A stretch of DNA of 64,000 nucleotides from Mycolicibacterium mucogenicum DSM 44124 (GCF_005670685.2 NZ_CP062008.1:3038001-3102000); one strand, 5' to 3'; shown: positions 1-8,882, numbered from the stretch's first letter. Program-made: numbers and translations. Notes: generated from the letters alone by a model not told the origin.

Positions 1-1
1 C

Positions 2-631
2 TATGACCTACCGTCGTCCGACATCAGCAAGATCCGTCGTAGCACCGTCGACCACAAACTGGCAGCCCGCACCGGCGACCCGAGCATCCCCGCCGCAGCC
101 CACTTCAACGATCCGCACAAGTTCGACATCGAAGCCCAAGCGCCGGGCCTCAACTACGCCAGCGGCAACGCACGGTTCGCTCGCGACCAGTTCTGGCCCG
201 CATTGAAAGACATCTCGATGTACTCGCTGCGCGTCACCGAAAGCGGTATGCGCGAACCGCATTGGCATCCCGTCACCGCGGAGATGGGCTACGTGCATCA
301 CGGCGACGCGCGCATGACCATCATGAATCCGGACGGCACCCTCGACACGTGGAACATGACCACCGGAGATATGTACTTCATCCCCCGCGCCTACCCGCAT
401 CACATCGAGAACATCGGCGCCGACGACTGGCATTTCCTGATCTTCTTCGACCAGCCGTTCCCGGCCGACATCGGTTTCAAAGCCTCTGCCACCGCCTATT
501 CACGGGAAGTCCTGGCCGCCGCGTTCAACACGCACATCGAGGATCTGCCGACGTTCCCCTTCACTCCCGCAGACCCACTGGTGGTTTCGCGAGTGAACCC
601 CGTCGACACCCACGGAGTCGCCCAACGTTGA
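2..631 (+). CDS. Bicupin (oxalate-decarboxylase-like) protein, 3' part
   Basis: This reading frame is open from the window edge, so the N-terminus lies outside. About 209 residues are visible. The segment holds a C-terminal cupin domain: the motif HWHPVTAEMGYVHHG carries the His/His/Glu metal-ligand pattern, and FIPRAYPHHIENIG carries the later His. This layout matches the second cupin of oxalate decarboxylase/OxdD-type bicupins, which use Mn to split oxalate to formate and CO2. Whether the substrate is oxalate cannot be decided from the fragment. It converges on the diguanylate cyclase gene with a 12-base gap. The cupin assignment is firm and the substrate is inferred. Confidence 0.8.
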   Translation, partial: YDLPSSDISKIRRSTVDHKLAARTGDPSIPAAAHFNDPHKFDIEAQAPGLNYASGNARFARDQFWPALKDISMYSLRVTESGMREPHWHPVTAEMGYVHHGDARMTIMNPDGTLDTWNMTTGDMYFIPRAYPHHIENIGADDWHFLIFFDQPFPADIGFKASATAYSREVLAAAFNTHIEDLPTFPFTPADPLVVSRVNPVDTHGVAQR

Positions 632-643
632 CGCCCCGTCGCG

Positions 644-1747
644 CTACTCCGCGAGCGTTACAGCCGATTGCCCATGTGCTCCGCCCGCGTGCCTGGAAGC
701 ATTGCCGCCCAAGCGTTTCGCCGCGTACATCTCCAGGTCTGCCGCCATCACCAGGTCATCGATGATCGTGGGGGCGGCGGCGTCATCGACATCGGCCAGT
801 GCAACCGTCGCCACACCGACGCTGGCGGTGATGGCGTACGGCGTCGCGGCAATGGCCGTACGCAGGCGCTCGGCGGCCGACGACTGTTGGGGTCGGTGCG
901 TGGTGTCGGCGATCAGGAATTCGTCGCCGCCGCTGCGCCCGATCACGGCATCGTGCGAGGCCTGCTTCCGCAGTATGTCGGCCACGGCGATCAGCGCACG
1001 GTCACCGAACAGGTGGCCCCGGCTGTCGTTGAGGAGTTTGAAGCCGTCGAGATCGATCACCGTCACGATGAGATGCGCGGCCGTACCCCGGTCCCGGTGG
1101 ATCAGTTCCTGGGCTTTGATCCCGAACCCGCGCCGATTCAGCAGGAACGTCAGCGGGTCGCAGTCCGCTCGGATGAGGTCGGTGCCCAGCGCGTGGACGA
1201 CGATCTGAATGCTGGCCGGCACCGTGACGGTGAGGATGAAAATCAACCACATCGCGCACCCCGCAAGCACAGGGTGCCCGGACGCAGTCAGTCGTAGGGC
1301 GATCACCGTCGCCACGATCATCGCCACCTGGAAGTTGTAGGCGGCCTGAATCGCCCGGTGGGTGAACGCGACATACGCCGCGGGTACGCCGAACGTCGTG
1401 CAGACCAGGACGCCGACTGCCGGGTCGCTACACGACAGCGCGACGGCGGCGATACACGTAGTGACCATGGTTGCGAAGACCGTGGACCGTCGGCGGCTGG
1501 GCAGTCCGACCACCCAGATGAGGCCGGCGAGCAGCAACCCGATGATGGCCGCGCGGGTGACCAACCGCGGGACGACGCCGACCGGGCCCTCGGGAACCGT
1601 CATCAGTGCCATCGGGACCAGGCTGGTCATGATGGCGACGCCGGCGATCATCGTGCGGACCAGGCCCGACAGACCACGGAACTTGACGTACCCCATGAGC
1701 CAGTCGTAGTGATCGGATTGCCGCCACCACTGCTGGAGCCAACGCAT
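644..1747 (-). CDS. Membrane-anchored diguanylate cyclase (GGDEF)
   Basis: The product has 367 residues. Roughly residues 28-185 hold several hydrophobic segments, and residues 195-350 form a GGDEF domain. The signature RSGGDEF is intact (GGDEF near residues 273-277), and the upstream IDLDGF metal-binding strand is present, so synthesis of cyclic di-GMP from GTP is expected. The product-inhibition I-site (RxxD, five residues before GGDEF) reads ASHD, so feedback inhibition through that site is probably missing. The start has a strong GGGGGGAG ribosome site just upstream. The 5' leader contains an inverted repeat (ACGGGTT at 1764-1770, AACCCGT at 1790-1796). No EAL domain is attached. Confidence 0.88.
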   Translation of the reverse strand: MRWLQQWWRQSDHYDWLMGYVKFRGLSGLVRTMIAGVAIMTSLVPMALMTVPEGPVGVVPRLVTRAAIIGLLLAGLIWVVGLPSRRRSTVFATMVTTCIAAVALSCSDPAVGVLVCTTFGVPAAYVAFTHRAIQAAYNFQVAMIVATVIALRLTASGHPVLAGCAMWLIFILTVTVPASIQIVVHALGTDLIRADCDPLTFLLNRRGFGIKAQELIHRDRGTAAHLIVTVIDLDGFKLLNDSRGHLFGDRALIAVADILRKQASHDAVIGRSGGDEFLIADTTHRPQQSSAAERLRTAIAATPYAITASVGVATVALADVDDAAAPTIIDDLVMAADLEMYAAKRLGGNASRHAGGAHGQSAVTLAE

Positions 1748-2055
1748 GGAGCATCTCCCCCCAACGGGTTACCTGGGTGTCCGCAGTCAAACCCGTCGCA
1801 GCCATTGCTCGCCGCCGTGACACAAATTTGCTGACGACTGATTGCATCACATGTTCGGCCAGGTTGCCAGGGGTGCAAACTGGGAATTCTCCGCTATTCG
1901 AGGTAGCCAAACTTCGATAAGCCGGTACATACGGCCGTGATGGTGGACGACTGCCGCGACACCACCGTGCGTTCAGCTGCGGGGATGTGTACGGACCGGC
2001 CCGTGATCACGCACACTGGGACACCAATCCGACGCCTTGGAGGACCGATTCCGGA
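1748..2055. other. Divergent intergenic region between the cyclase and GMC genes
   Basis: About 308 bases between two divergently read genes, presumably holding both promoters. On the cyclase side there is a 7-base perfect inverted repeat (1764-1770 with 1790-1796), which could form a leader hairpin. On the GMC side GGAGG at 2042-2046 is a plausible ribosome site for the ATG at 2056. I see no RNA gene, no recognisable operator and no convincing small ORF. Confidence 0.4.
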
Positions 2056-3741
2056 ATGAGCCCCGTTGCCGAATTCGACTTCGTCATCGTGGGGGCAGGC
2101 AGTGCCGGCTGTCTGCTCGCCAATCGGCTGAGCGCCAACCCCGATCACCGCGTACTGCTGATCGAGGCCGGCGGCAAGGACAACTGGTTCTGGATCAAGG
2201 TGCCGGTGGGCTACCTGTACACCATTGCCAACCCCCGCACCGACTGGTGCTTCACCACCGAGGCCGACCCGGGTCTGGCCGGCCGGAGCATTCACTACGC
2301 GCGCGGCCGCGTCATCGGCGGATGCTCGTCGATCAACGCCATGATCCACATGCGCGGGCAGGCAAGCGATTACGACCTCTGGGCGCAAGCGACGGGCGAC
2401 GAGCGATGGCGATGGGGTGGCCCGGACAGCACCGGCGAGACCCTCGCGATCTACAAGCAGCTGGAGGACTACTTCGGCGGAGCCGACGACTGGCACGGCG
2501 TCGGTGGCGAGATCCGCGTCGAGCCACCGCGTGTGCGCTGGAAGATCCTCGACGCCTGGCAGGCCGCCGCCGCCCAGGTGGGCATCGCCCCGATCGACGA
2601 GTTCAACCGCGGCGACAACGCCGGTAGCGCGTACTTCCATGTCAATCAACGGCGTGGCCGGCGCTGGTCGATGGCCGACGCTTTCCTGCATCCCGTCGCC
2701 CACCGCCCCAATCTCACGGTCTACACCGACACCCAGGCCGTGAAGCTACTGATGGACGACGAGGTCCGGGCGGACCAGCGATCCGGAGCTTGGACCACCG
2801 CTCGACACCGTGCCACCGGTGTGCGGCTGCGCAAAGACGGCCGAATCGTTGACGTCCACGCCCGCCGTGAGGTGATCCTGAGTGCCGGCGCGATTGGATC
2901 ACCGCATCTCATGCAGGCCTCGGGTCTGGGTCCTGCAGGATTGCTCGCCGAGCATGACGTGCCGGTGGCCGTCGACCTGCCGGGCGTGGGTGAGAACCTG
3001 CAGGACCACCTACAGCTGCGAACGGTGTACCGCGTTCAAGGCGCGCGCACGGTCAACACGCTGTACCGCAACTGGATCACCCGCGGTGGCATGGGAGTTC
3101 AGTACGCGATGCTGCGCTCCGGGCCGATGACCATGCCGCCTTCGACGTTGGGGGCTTTCGCGAAAAGTGATCCCGCGCTGGCCAGCCCCGATCTGGAGTG
3201 GCATGTGCAGCCGTTGTCGCTGCCCAAGTTCGGCGACCCACTGCACTCGTTTGGCGCGATTACTCCCTCGGTCTGTAATCTGCGGCCGAGTTCGCGGGGG
3301 CATGTGCGCATTGCCAGTGCGGACCCGCTGACCTACCCCAAGATCTCCTGCAACTACCTGTCGACAGAGGCCGATCATGACGCCGCGGTCAAAGGTCTCC
3401 GGATGACGCGGGAGATCATGGCCGCTCCGGCCCTGTCGCGCTACCGGCCTGAGGAGATGCTTCCCGGCCCGCAGGTGGTGAGTGACGACGATCTGCAGCA
3501 GGCGGCCCGGGAACTGGGCACGACCATCTTCCATCCCGTCGGTACGTGTGCGATGGGAGCCTTTGACGCACAAGGAGTTCCGCGGTCAGCTGCCACGGTG
3601 CTCGACACCGACTGTCGCGTCTACCGCGTCGCCGGTCTACGCGTCGTCGACGCCTCGGCGATGCCCAACATCACGTCCGGGAACACCAACGCGCCGGTGA
3701 TGCTGATCGCCGAGCGTGCGGCGCGGGCGATCCTGACGTAA
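2056..3741 (+). CDS. GMC-family FAD oxidoreductase (choline-dehydrogenase-like)
   Basis: The product is about 561 residues, a normal length for glucose-methanol-choline oxidoreductases, which oxidise alcohols using bound FAD. The N-terminus has the Rossmann dinucleotide motif VGAGSAGCLLANRLS followed by EAGG. The C-terminus has the active-site blocks FHPVGTCAMG and VVDASAMPNITSGNTNAPV, which contain the catalytic His and the Asn position. The start at 2056 is preferred because the fold begins a few residues later and GGAGG precedes it; an in-frame upstream ATG at 1987 would add 23 atypical residues. The substrate cannot be read from sequence. The gene converges on the esterase gene with a 10-base gap. 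Confidence 0.9.
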   Translation: MSPVAEFDFVIVGAGSAGCLLANRLSANPDHRVLLIEAGGKDNWFWIKVPVGYLYTIANPRTDWCFTTEADPGLAGRSIHYARGRVIGGCSSINAMIHMRGQASDYDLWAQATGDERWRWGGPDSTGETLAIYKQLEDYFGGADDWHGVGGEIRVEPPRVRWKILDAWQAAAAQVGIAPIDEFNRGDNAGSAYFHVNQRRGRRWSMADAFLHPVAHRPNLTVYTDTQAVKLLMDDEVRADQRSGAWTTARHRATGVRLRKDGRIVDVHARREVILSAGAIGSPHLMQASGLGPAGLLAEHDVPVAVDLPGVGENLQDHLQLRTVYRVQGARTVNTLYRNWITRGGMGVQYAMLRSGPMTMPPSTLGAFAKSDPALASPDLEWHVQPLSLPKFGDPLHSFGAITPSVCNLRPSSRGHVRIASADPLTYPKISCNYLSTEADHDAAVKGLRMTREIMAAPALSRYRPEEMLPGPQVVSDDDLQQAARELGTTIFHPVGTCAMGAFDAQGVPRSAATVLDTDCRVYRVAGLRVVDASAMPNITSGNTNAPVMLIAERAARAILT

Positions 3742-3751
3742 GCCGGCGTGG

Positions 3752-4687
3752 TCAGCGGCTCAGGCGGTCGACCAAGAATTCGGCGAGATCTCTTTGCAGT
3801 GTGCGTGAATCGTCGAGAACACCGTCCATCCACCAAAAGCCGTGGATCATCCCGGGGTAGCGCCGGACGACGACGTCCACGCCGGCGTCGCTGAGTAACC
3901 CGGCATACGTCTCTGCCTCGTCGCGCAGCACATCATGGCCGGCGGTCGCCACGAACGTGGACGGCAGATGCGCAAAGCTGTTGGCGCGTAACGGTGAAAC
4001 CCGCGGGTCCTCGCTTGCGTCCACGTCGACATAGTGGTTCCAGAACCAGGCCATGTCGGCGGCGTCGAGACCGAAGCCACGGGCGAACGCGGCATACGAC
4101 GGTGTGGCCATGCGCCGATCCAGTGCCGGATAGAGCAGAGCCTGGGCTGCGACCATGACGTCGGTGCCGGCCAACTCGGCGGTGGTCGCGGCGGCCAGGT
4201 TGCCCCCGGCGCTGTCACCGACCACGGCCAGCCGGCTCGGATCGACACCCAGTTCACTGGCGTGGGTATGCACCCAGCGCACGGTGGCCACGCAGTCCTG
4301 CAGCGGAACCGGAAAGCGACGTTCGGGTGCCTTCTGATAGTTGACGGCGAGCACGACGTACCCGGTGTCGCGGGCCAGGACCCGGGCTGGTTCGTCCACG
4401 AGGTCGAGGTTGCCGATCACCCAGCCACTGCCGTGCAGCACGACGATGACGGGATGCGGCCCGGGATCCCGCGTCGGCCGGTAGATCCGGACGGGAAGGT
4501 CGGCGGTCGGTCCTGGGATGAATCGGTGTTGCACCTGCGCCATCACCGGGGCCGGCCGTTGCAGGTCCAGATAGCCCAGTATTGCCAGGCGCGCGTCGGG
4601 CACCGACAGCGTCGCGATACCGGGCGCGGTCGCCGCCGCGGCGAGGTGGGCGCGCGCCTGAGGATGCAGAGCGGGTGACTCGGTCAC
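3752..4687 (-). CDS. Alpha/beta hydrolase, hormone-sensitive-lipase family
   Basis: A 311-residue esterase of the HSL/family IV type (Abhydrolase_3). The oxyanion-hole block reads LHGSGW in place of the usual HGGG. The nucleophile elbow is GDSAGG, the acid lies in DVLRDEAETY and the His in GMIHGF. The GTG start at 4687 overlaps the stop of the upstream MFS gene by four bases (GTGA), which indicates translational coupling. It is the last gene of a regulator-MFS-esterase operon. A role in processing a compound handled by the transporter is possible but inferred. Confidence 0.87.
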   Translation of the reverse strand: MTESPALHPQARAHLAAAATAPGIATLSVPDARLAILGYLDLQRPAPVMAQVQHRFIPGPTADLPVRIYRPTRDPGPHPVIVVLHGSGWVIGNLDLVDEPARVLARDTGYVVLAVNYQKAPERRFPVPLQDCVATVRWVHTHASELGVDPSRLAVVGDSAGGNLAAATTAELAGTDVMVAAQALLYPALDRRMATPSYAAFARGFGLDAADMAWFWNHYVDVDASEDPRVSPLRANSFAHLPSTFVATAGHDVLRDEAETYAGLLSDAGVDVVVRRYPGMIHGFWWMDGVLDDSRTLQRDLAEFLVDRLSR

Positions 4688-5874
4688 TGTGCCTCCTCGT
4701 GACTGTTGGTGAACACCAGCAACGTGCCGACAAGCGCCATCGCCGCGCCCACCCACACCGGGGAACGCCAGCCGAGGCCCAGGGCGATGGTCGCGGCTCC
4801 GATCGCCGATGCGATGGCGTTGCCGAGGTTGAACGCCGCGATGTTGGCCGCCGAGGCCATGGTCGGTGCGTCATCGGCGAAACGCATGACGCGCAGTTGC
4901 AGAGCGGGCGTCGCAGCGAATCCGACGAGGCCCATGACGACCAGCAGGACTGCCACTGGTATCCGATAGGACGCGAGCATCCCGTACGCGATGAGCACGA
5001 CGGGCAGCAGCAGCGACAAGATGCGCAGGGCCCAGGTGAGATCACGATCGGCGGCCCAGCCACCGACGAAATTGCCTATGAACAAACCGATTCCGAAGAG
5101 GACCAGCAGCCATGGCACGGCGCCGTCGCTGTAGCCGGTCAGTCGGGTCACCAGCGGTTCCACATAGATGAACGCCCCGAACACGCCGCCGAACATCATC
5201 ATGGTCAGCACGATCGACACGATGACCTGACGGCGGTACAGGACGGCGAAGTGGCTGCCGCCGGCCGGTATCGGCGTCGGTAACCGGGGTACCAGCGCGG
5301 CGACGCCGGCGATTGCCAGCACCCCGAGTGCGCTGATGATCCAGAACACACTGCGCCAACCGAGATGCTGGCCGACGAACGTGCCGAACGGTACGCCGAG
5401 CACGTTCGACAGGGTGAGCCCGCCGAACATGAAGGCGATGGCAGACGCTTTGCGTTCGGGCGCCACCAGATCGCCGGCGACCACGGCGCCGATGCCGAAG
5501 AATCCGCCGTGGCATAGCGCGGTGATGATCCGGCCCAGCATTGCGACGCCGAAACCCGTTGCCAGCGCGGTCAATCCGTTGCCGATGACGAACAGGGTCA
5601 GTAGCACCAGCAGCGCGGCTTTCGGCGGGCGGCGCGACAACGCGGCCGTGACGGTGAACGCGCCGACCACGACCGCCAGGGCATACCCCCAGATCAGGGC
5701 GCCGGCAGTGGGCACACTGACGTGCAGTGCGTCGGCCACGTCGGTGAGCAGTCCGGCGATGACGAACTCGGTCAGGCCGATGCCGAACCCGCCGAGCGCC
5801 AGCGCAGGCAGGCCGGGATGAAGTCGCCGCGTCGGCGCGGCGAGACTGTTTTTGGGCAGGGTGGAACTATCCAT
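4684..5874 (-). CDS. MFS transporter (DHA1/AraJ-CmlR-like efflux)
   Basis: The product has 396 residues with about 12 hydrophobic helices, typical of drug:H+ antiporter-1 MFS proteins of the arabinose-efflux/chloramphenicol-resistance type. The loop between helices 2 and 3 reads SRRPPKAALL, a degenerate form of the family's basic loop, and the interior has the FGTFVGQHLGWRSVFW block typical of Bcr/CflA-like pumps. AAGGAG precedes the ATG. It follows the MmyB-like regulator gene by 60 bases and overlaps the esterase gene by four bases, so the three are probably one transcript. The substrate is unknown. Confidence 0.87.
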   Translation of the reverse strand: MDSSTLPKNSLAAPTRRLHPGLPALALGGFGIGLTEFVIAGLLTDVADALHVSVPTAGALIWGYALAVVVGAFTVTAALSRRPPKAALLVLLTLFVIGNGLTALATGFGVAMLGRIITALCHGGFFGIGAVVAGDLVAPERKASAIAFMFGGLTLSNVLGVPFGTFVGQHLGWRSVFWIISALGVLAIAGVAALVPRLPTPIPAGGSHFAVLYRRQVIVSIVLTMMMFGGVFGAFIYVEPLVTRLTGYSDGAVPWLLVLFGIGLFIGNFVGGWAADRDLTWALRILSLLLPVVLIAYGMLASYRIPVAVLLVVMGLVGFAATPALQLRVMRFADDAPTMASAANIAAFNLGNAIASAIGAATIALGLGWRSPVWVGAAMALVGTLLVFTNSHEEAQ

Positions 5875-5909
5875 GGGCGAGCTCCTTGGATTGAGAATTT
5901 CCTGTTGCC

Positions 5910-5930
5910 GCGCAGCGATATTCGCTACGC
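5910..5930. promoter_or_regulatory. Imperfect palindrome between regulator and MFS genes
   Basis: Arms GCGCAGCG and CGCTACGC with spacer ATATT, eight base pairs with one mismatch, lie in the 60-base gap between the MmyB-like regulator stop and the MFS start. It could be an operator for the regulator or an RNA hairpin between cistrons. The sequence shows the symmetry only. Confidence 0.4.
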
Positions 5931-5934
5931 AGCG

Positions 5935-6804
5935 CTACTCGGTGATGGTGGTGCTGGCCAGCAGGCGCAGCGCAGCCTCATCGCTGGACCCGGGTTCGGC
6001 GTGTTGCAACAGCAGCCGGTGACCGTTGTCTTCGGGCAGATGCAGGATCTGGAAATGCAGGTCCAGCCGCCCCACCACCGGGTGGTGGTAGCGCTTGATG
6101 CCGTGCGTACACAGCGCCACGGGTTGCGCCGCCCACAATTGCGCGAAGTCCTCACTGGCCACACTCAGGTTGCCGACCAGACGGGCGAGGTCGGCCTCGG
6201 CAACATGGCCGGCGCTGACATAGCGCAGCGAGGCCACTGCCAAGGTGGCTTCGGCTTCCCACTCGCGATGGAGGCTGCGCGCGTGTGCGTCGATGAACAT
6301 CATCGCCACTTTGTTGGGCGGTTCGGCACTGTATGGCGCAGCCGGTGACAGGTGCGGTGCAAGCAGCGCATGGCCCAGTCGATTCCAGGCGATGATGTCT
6401 TGCAACGGCGACAGTGCGACGGCGGCGATGTCGGGCATCGCGTCCAGCAGGGTGACGCAATCGGGACGCAGCTGGGTTCGCCCCGCTCGCACCTTGGTGT
6501 CGCCGACCGCGGCCAGCCGCTGTAAGTGCGCCCGTTCGGCCTCGTCGAGCCCGAGGGCCCTTGCCAGCGCGTCCAGCACCTGGGTCGAGGGATTGGTGGC
6601 CAGCCCCTGCTCCAAGCGCGTGTAGTACGTCAACGACACCCCAGCCGCTTCGGCCAGTTCTTCGCGGCGCAACCCGGGCACCCGGCGTGGCCCCAGACCG
6701 ACCAGCCCCGGCAGTAGCGCCGTGTCGGCGGCTGCCCGCCGACTACGAAGAAAGTCCGCGAGCTGCTGCCCGCCCGATCCGCGTGCGTCCGTCATGTTTT
6801 CCAT
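5935..6804 (-). CDS. MmyB-like HTH transcriptional regulator
   Basis: A 289-residue protein. Residues about 10-75 form an XRE-type helix-turn-helix (RREELAEAAGVSLTYYTRLEQG, written here in part: LAEAAGVSLTYYTRLEQG). The remainder matches the MmyB-like ligand-binding domain, including a block GVKRYHHPVVGRLDL-like in character near the C-terminus. Such regulators usually control a neighbouring gene, here the MFS-esterase pair downstream on the same strand. Two start codons are possible (6804 and 6795); 6804 is given. The ligand is unknown; family members are thought to bind fatty-acid-like molecules. Confidence 0.85.
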   Translation of the reverse strand: MENMTDARGSGGQQLADFLRSRRAAADTALLPGLVGLGPRRVPGLRREELAEAAGVSLTYYTRLEQGLATNPSTQVLDALARALGLDEAERAHLQRLAAVGDTKVRAGRTQLRPDCVTLLDAMPDIAAVALSPLQDIIAWNRLGHALLAPHLSPAAPYSAEPPNKVAMMFIDAHARSLHREWEAEATLAVASLRYVSAGHVAEADLARLVGNLSVASEDFAQLWAAQPVALCTHGIKRYHHPVVGRLDLHFQILHLPEDNGHRLLLQHAEPGSSDEAALRLLASTTITE

Positions 6805-6900
6805 CGTGCGTGACGGATCCGCGGCGCGCCTGTCCCTGGCAGTGACAGGCAGCTATCGATGCTGGGTGCGTCGCGAACTCGGGCGTGCGATGGTGCTGAG

Positions 6901-7299
6901 ATGACAACGTTCGTCATCGACGCGCCGGTGGCCATCTTGCTCGCCACGTCCGAAGCTGCCATTCCGCCGCAGCACAGTCTGGCGGCTCCAACACTCTTGC
7001 GCTCGCAGGTCCTTGCCCTTGTGTACGAGTCGGTGCGCCGCGGCGACATCGATGAACGGGCAGGCCGGAAAGTGCTCGACGGCGTCCGCGGGCTACGAAT
7101 CCGGCTTCTCGGCGATCGATCCCTGCAGGACACCGCATGGCGAATAGCGGCCGAGTTGAATTGGCCGGATACCTACCGAGCCGAGTACATCGCACTCACT
7201 CGGTTGCAGGCCGACGCACTGGCCACTTCGGACCAGGACCTTGCTTCAGCCGCAAGCGCTTTCGTGCAAACCGTGTCACCAGCTGACATTCTGTGCTGA
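6901..7299 (+). CDS. Orphan PIN-domain (VapC-like) protein with degenerate active site
   Basis: A 132-residue PIN-fold protein related to VapC toxins, which are Mg-dependent RNases. The first acid is present (VIDAP, D7). The usual Glu in the LL..EV helix is Gln (LLRSQVLAL, Q36), although E43 is near. The usual Asp of the TYDAxYIAL block is Arg (DTYRAEYIAL, R93), with E95 close by. The final acidic site (TSDQDL) is kept. No antitoxin-length ORF lies upstream on the same strand. Loss of two canonical acids suggests weak or no nuclease activity, but that is inference. Confidence 0.75.
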   Translation: MTTFVIDAPVAILLATSEAAIPPQHSLAAPTLLRSQVLALVYESVRRGDIDERAGRKVLDGVRGLRIRLLGDRSLQDTAWRIAAELNWPDTYRAEYIALTRLQADALATSDQDLASAASAFVQTVSPADILC

Positions 7300-7376
7300 G
7301 CTAGGTGCGCAGCCGGGTCGCCGTTCAGGCGCCGCATCAGCGGTCGGTTGCGTTCATCGGAGGCCTTTTGATCATC

Positions 7377-7391
7377 CCGCGCGCAGCGCGG
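7377..7391. terminator. Candidate bidirectional terminator hairpin
   Basis: Perfect stem CCGCGC / GCGCGG with a three-base loop GCA, in the gap between the convergent PIN and LGFP-lipoprotein genes. There is no U-run, as is common for mycobacterial terminators. Short stem, so only moderately supported. Confidence 0.35.
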
Positions 7392-7402
7392 TGTATCTGA
7401 AG

Positions 7403-8005
7403 CTAAAGCCCGGACGGCACGACCTTGCCGTTGACCGTTACCTCGACCTGGCCGGTCGTCGTGTTGTACGCGATCTTGCCGTGCTCGAATGTGGTGACGA
7501 GCTGATCGCCGACGGGATTCTCGTCGCTTGTGAGGACGCCCAGCGGGCCTGCCGAGCCGTTCGTGCCGGTGACCGACGGCACGCCGTCCGCGTCGCGTTG
7601 CACATTCCAGGCCTCGCGGATTTTGCCCCAGATGATGTAGGCGGGCGTGCCCGGCTGGCTGTTCTTGGCCACGATCGCGCCGCCCTGGAACTGCTGGAAG
7701 ACGACGCCGCTGTCGCGGGTCCCGGCGTTGTGATCGCCTGTCAGTGGCTTGCCGAGGGCCGCCTTCTGCTTGTCCGTGGCCGACGCGTATTTGGCGGCGA
7801 TCGGGCCGGTCAGCGTGACTTCGACGTCCCTCTCCCCTGTGAGCTTCACCTGGGTGGGCGGCGCCGGAACTTCGGACGTCACAACCAACGCGACCTGCGG
7901 CTGCGCCGCGACATCGCTGCTCGTGTCAGTGCTGCAGCCGGCAACGGTCAGTGCGACGGCGGCCAGGCCGGCGAGTGTTGTGCGGCGGTACGTGCTCGTG
8001 TTCAT
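7403..8005 (-). CDS. LGFP-repeat lipoprotein
   Basis: A 200-residue exported lipoprotein. The N-terminal signal ends in the lipobox VAGC (Cys near residue 24). The mature part includes LGKPLTGDHN and VVFQQFQGGAIVAK, which fit the LGFP repeat signature (L-G-x-P plus QxFxxGxI) found in actinobacterial envelope proteins that associate with the cell wall. The last third ends in VEVTVNGKVVPSGL. It probably sits on the outer face of the plasma membrane with the repeat facing the wall. No partner gene is obvious. Confidence 0.78.
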   Translation of the reverse strand: MNTSTYRRTTLAGLAAVALTVAGCSTDTSSDVAAQPQVALVVTSEVPAPPTQVKLTGERDVEVTLTGPIAAKYASATDKQKAALGKPLTGDHNAGTRDSGVVFQQFQGGAIVAKNSQPGTPAYIIWGKIREAWNVQRDADGVPSVTGTNGSAGPLGVLTSDENPVGDQLVTTFEHGKIAYNTTTGQVEVTVNGKVVPSGL

Positions 8006-8088
8006 AGGTTTCCCCTCACGTCTTTCCTGTGGTGCGCGTCATATTGCAGCTGATGCCCCGGCCCGGTCACGACCATAACGGAGCCGCT

Positions 8089-8835
8089 TCAGCGTCGCGC
8101 GCGCTCAGCGCCTGGGGCGAGGTGCCGGGTGAAGAAGCGGGCCGCGTCCTCCCCCGCGAATTTCGGGACGCCGGTGTGGCCACCCATGTTGGCGTGCAAC
8201 GTCTTTTCTCGGGAGCGAAAGGCATCGAACACGTCGAGCGCCATCTGGCGGTCGTTCGATTCGTCGTCCCACTGCAGCAGGACGTGCACGGGGATCGTGA
8301 CCTGACGGGCCTCGTCGAACATGGAGCGAGGGACGAAACTACCGGCGAATAGTCCAGCGGCCACGATGCGTGGTTCGACCACCGCCAACCGGATACCGAT
8401 GGCCATCACCCCGCCGGAGAAGCCGACCGGACCGCCGACCTCCGGCAACGAGAGGAGTACGTCAAGGGTCGCCTGCCATTCCGGGACCGCGGCGTCGACC
8501 AAGGGCATGACGAGGCGGTGGACGATGTCGCTGACAGGCTGGCCCGCGGCCAGCGCCCGGTGCAGATCGGCGCGGGCCCGCTCAAGATCAGCCAAGCGGG
8601 GGCGATCACCACTGCCGGGTAGCTCGATGGTCGCCGCGGCGAACCCGTTCGCCAAGGCGCCGCGGGCACGGTTCGCGAGTCGCGGATACATCTGACGCAG
8701 GCCGCCGGGATGCCCCAACAGGATCAGCGGTGCGGGTGAAGAGCCGGGCGTCCAGAGGATGCCCGGGATGTTGTCAAGAGTGAATGACCGCTCGACGCTG
8801 CCGTCGTCGAGACGCTGTTCGGAAATGAAATGCAT
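8089..8835 (-). CDS. Alpha/beta hydrolase with regulated leader
   Basis: A 248-residue alpha/beta hydrolase. LLGHPGG near residue 40 fits the oxyanion loop. The expected nucleophile elbow reads GFSGGV, a GxSxG match. The acid is likely in the QWDDESND block and the His in MGGHTGVP, the order expected for a serine hydrolase. The ATG at 8835 follows GAAAGG and is preferred over the long in-frame upstream extension, which has no conserved character and overlaps regulatory sequence. Upstream lie a 16-codon ORF, a hairpin abutting the ribosome site and a WhiB7-like promoter, an arrangement known from antibiotic-inducible resistance genes. A role in inactivating an ester-type antibiotic is a hypothesis only. 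Confidence 0.83.
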   Translation of the reverse strand: MHFISEQRLDDGSVERSFTLDNIPGILWTPGSSPAPLILLGHPGGLRQMYPRLANRARGALANGFAAATIELPGSGDRPRLADLERARADLHRALAAGQPVSDIVHRLVMPLVDAAVPEWQATLDVLLSLPEVGGPVGFSGGVMAIGIRLAVVEPRIVAAGLFAGSFVPRSMFDEARQVTIPVHVLLQWDDESNDRQMALDVFDAFRSREKTLHANMGGHTGVPKFAGEDAARFFTRHLAPGAERARR

Positions 8836-8847
8836 GGTCGTGCCTTT

Positions 8848-8875
8848 CGGGAGTGCTCGTGAGACGGCGCTCCCG
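8848..8875 (-). promoter_or_regulatory. Leader hairpin adjoining the hydrolase ribosome site
   Basis: Arms CGGGAGTGC and GCGCTCCCG on the + strand pair over nine bases with one mismatch around a ten-base loop. On the transcribed strand the hairpin starts seven bases after the stop of the 16-codon leader ORF and ends at the first base of the hydrolase ribosome site (GAAAGG, 8848-8843). This is the position expected for a translational attenuator. Confidence 0.5.
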
Positions 8876-8882
8876 GGACGAC

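Noticed and set aside
6794..6904. 36-codon ORF ending with ATGA overlap at the PIN gene start, as a possible antitoxin
   Set aside because: Too short for VapB, no DNA-binding motif, no ribosome site, and it is antisense to the start of the MmyB-like gene.
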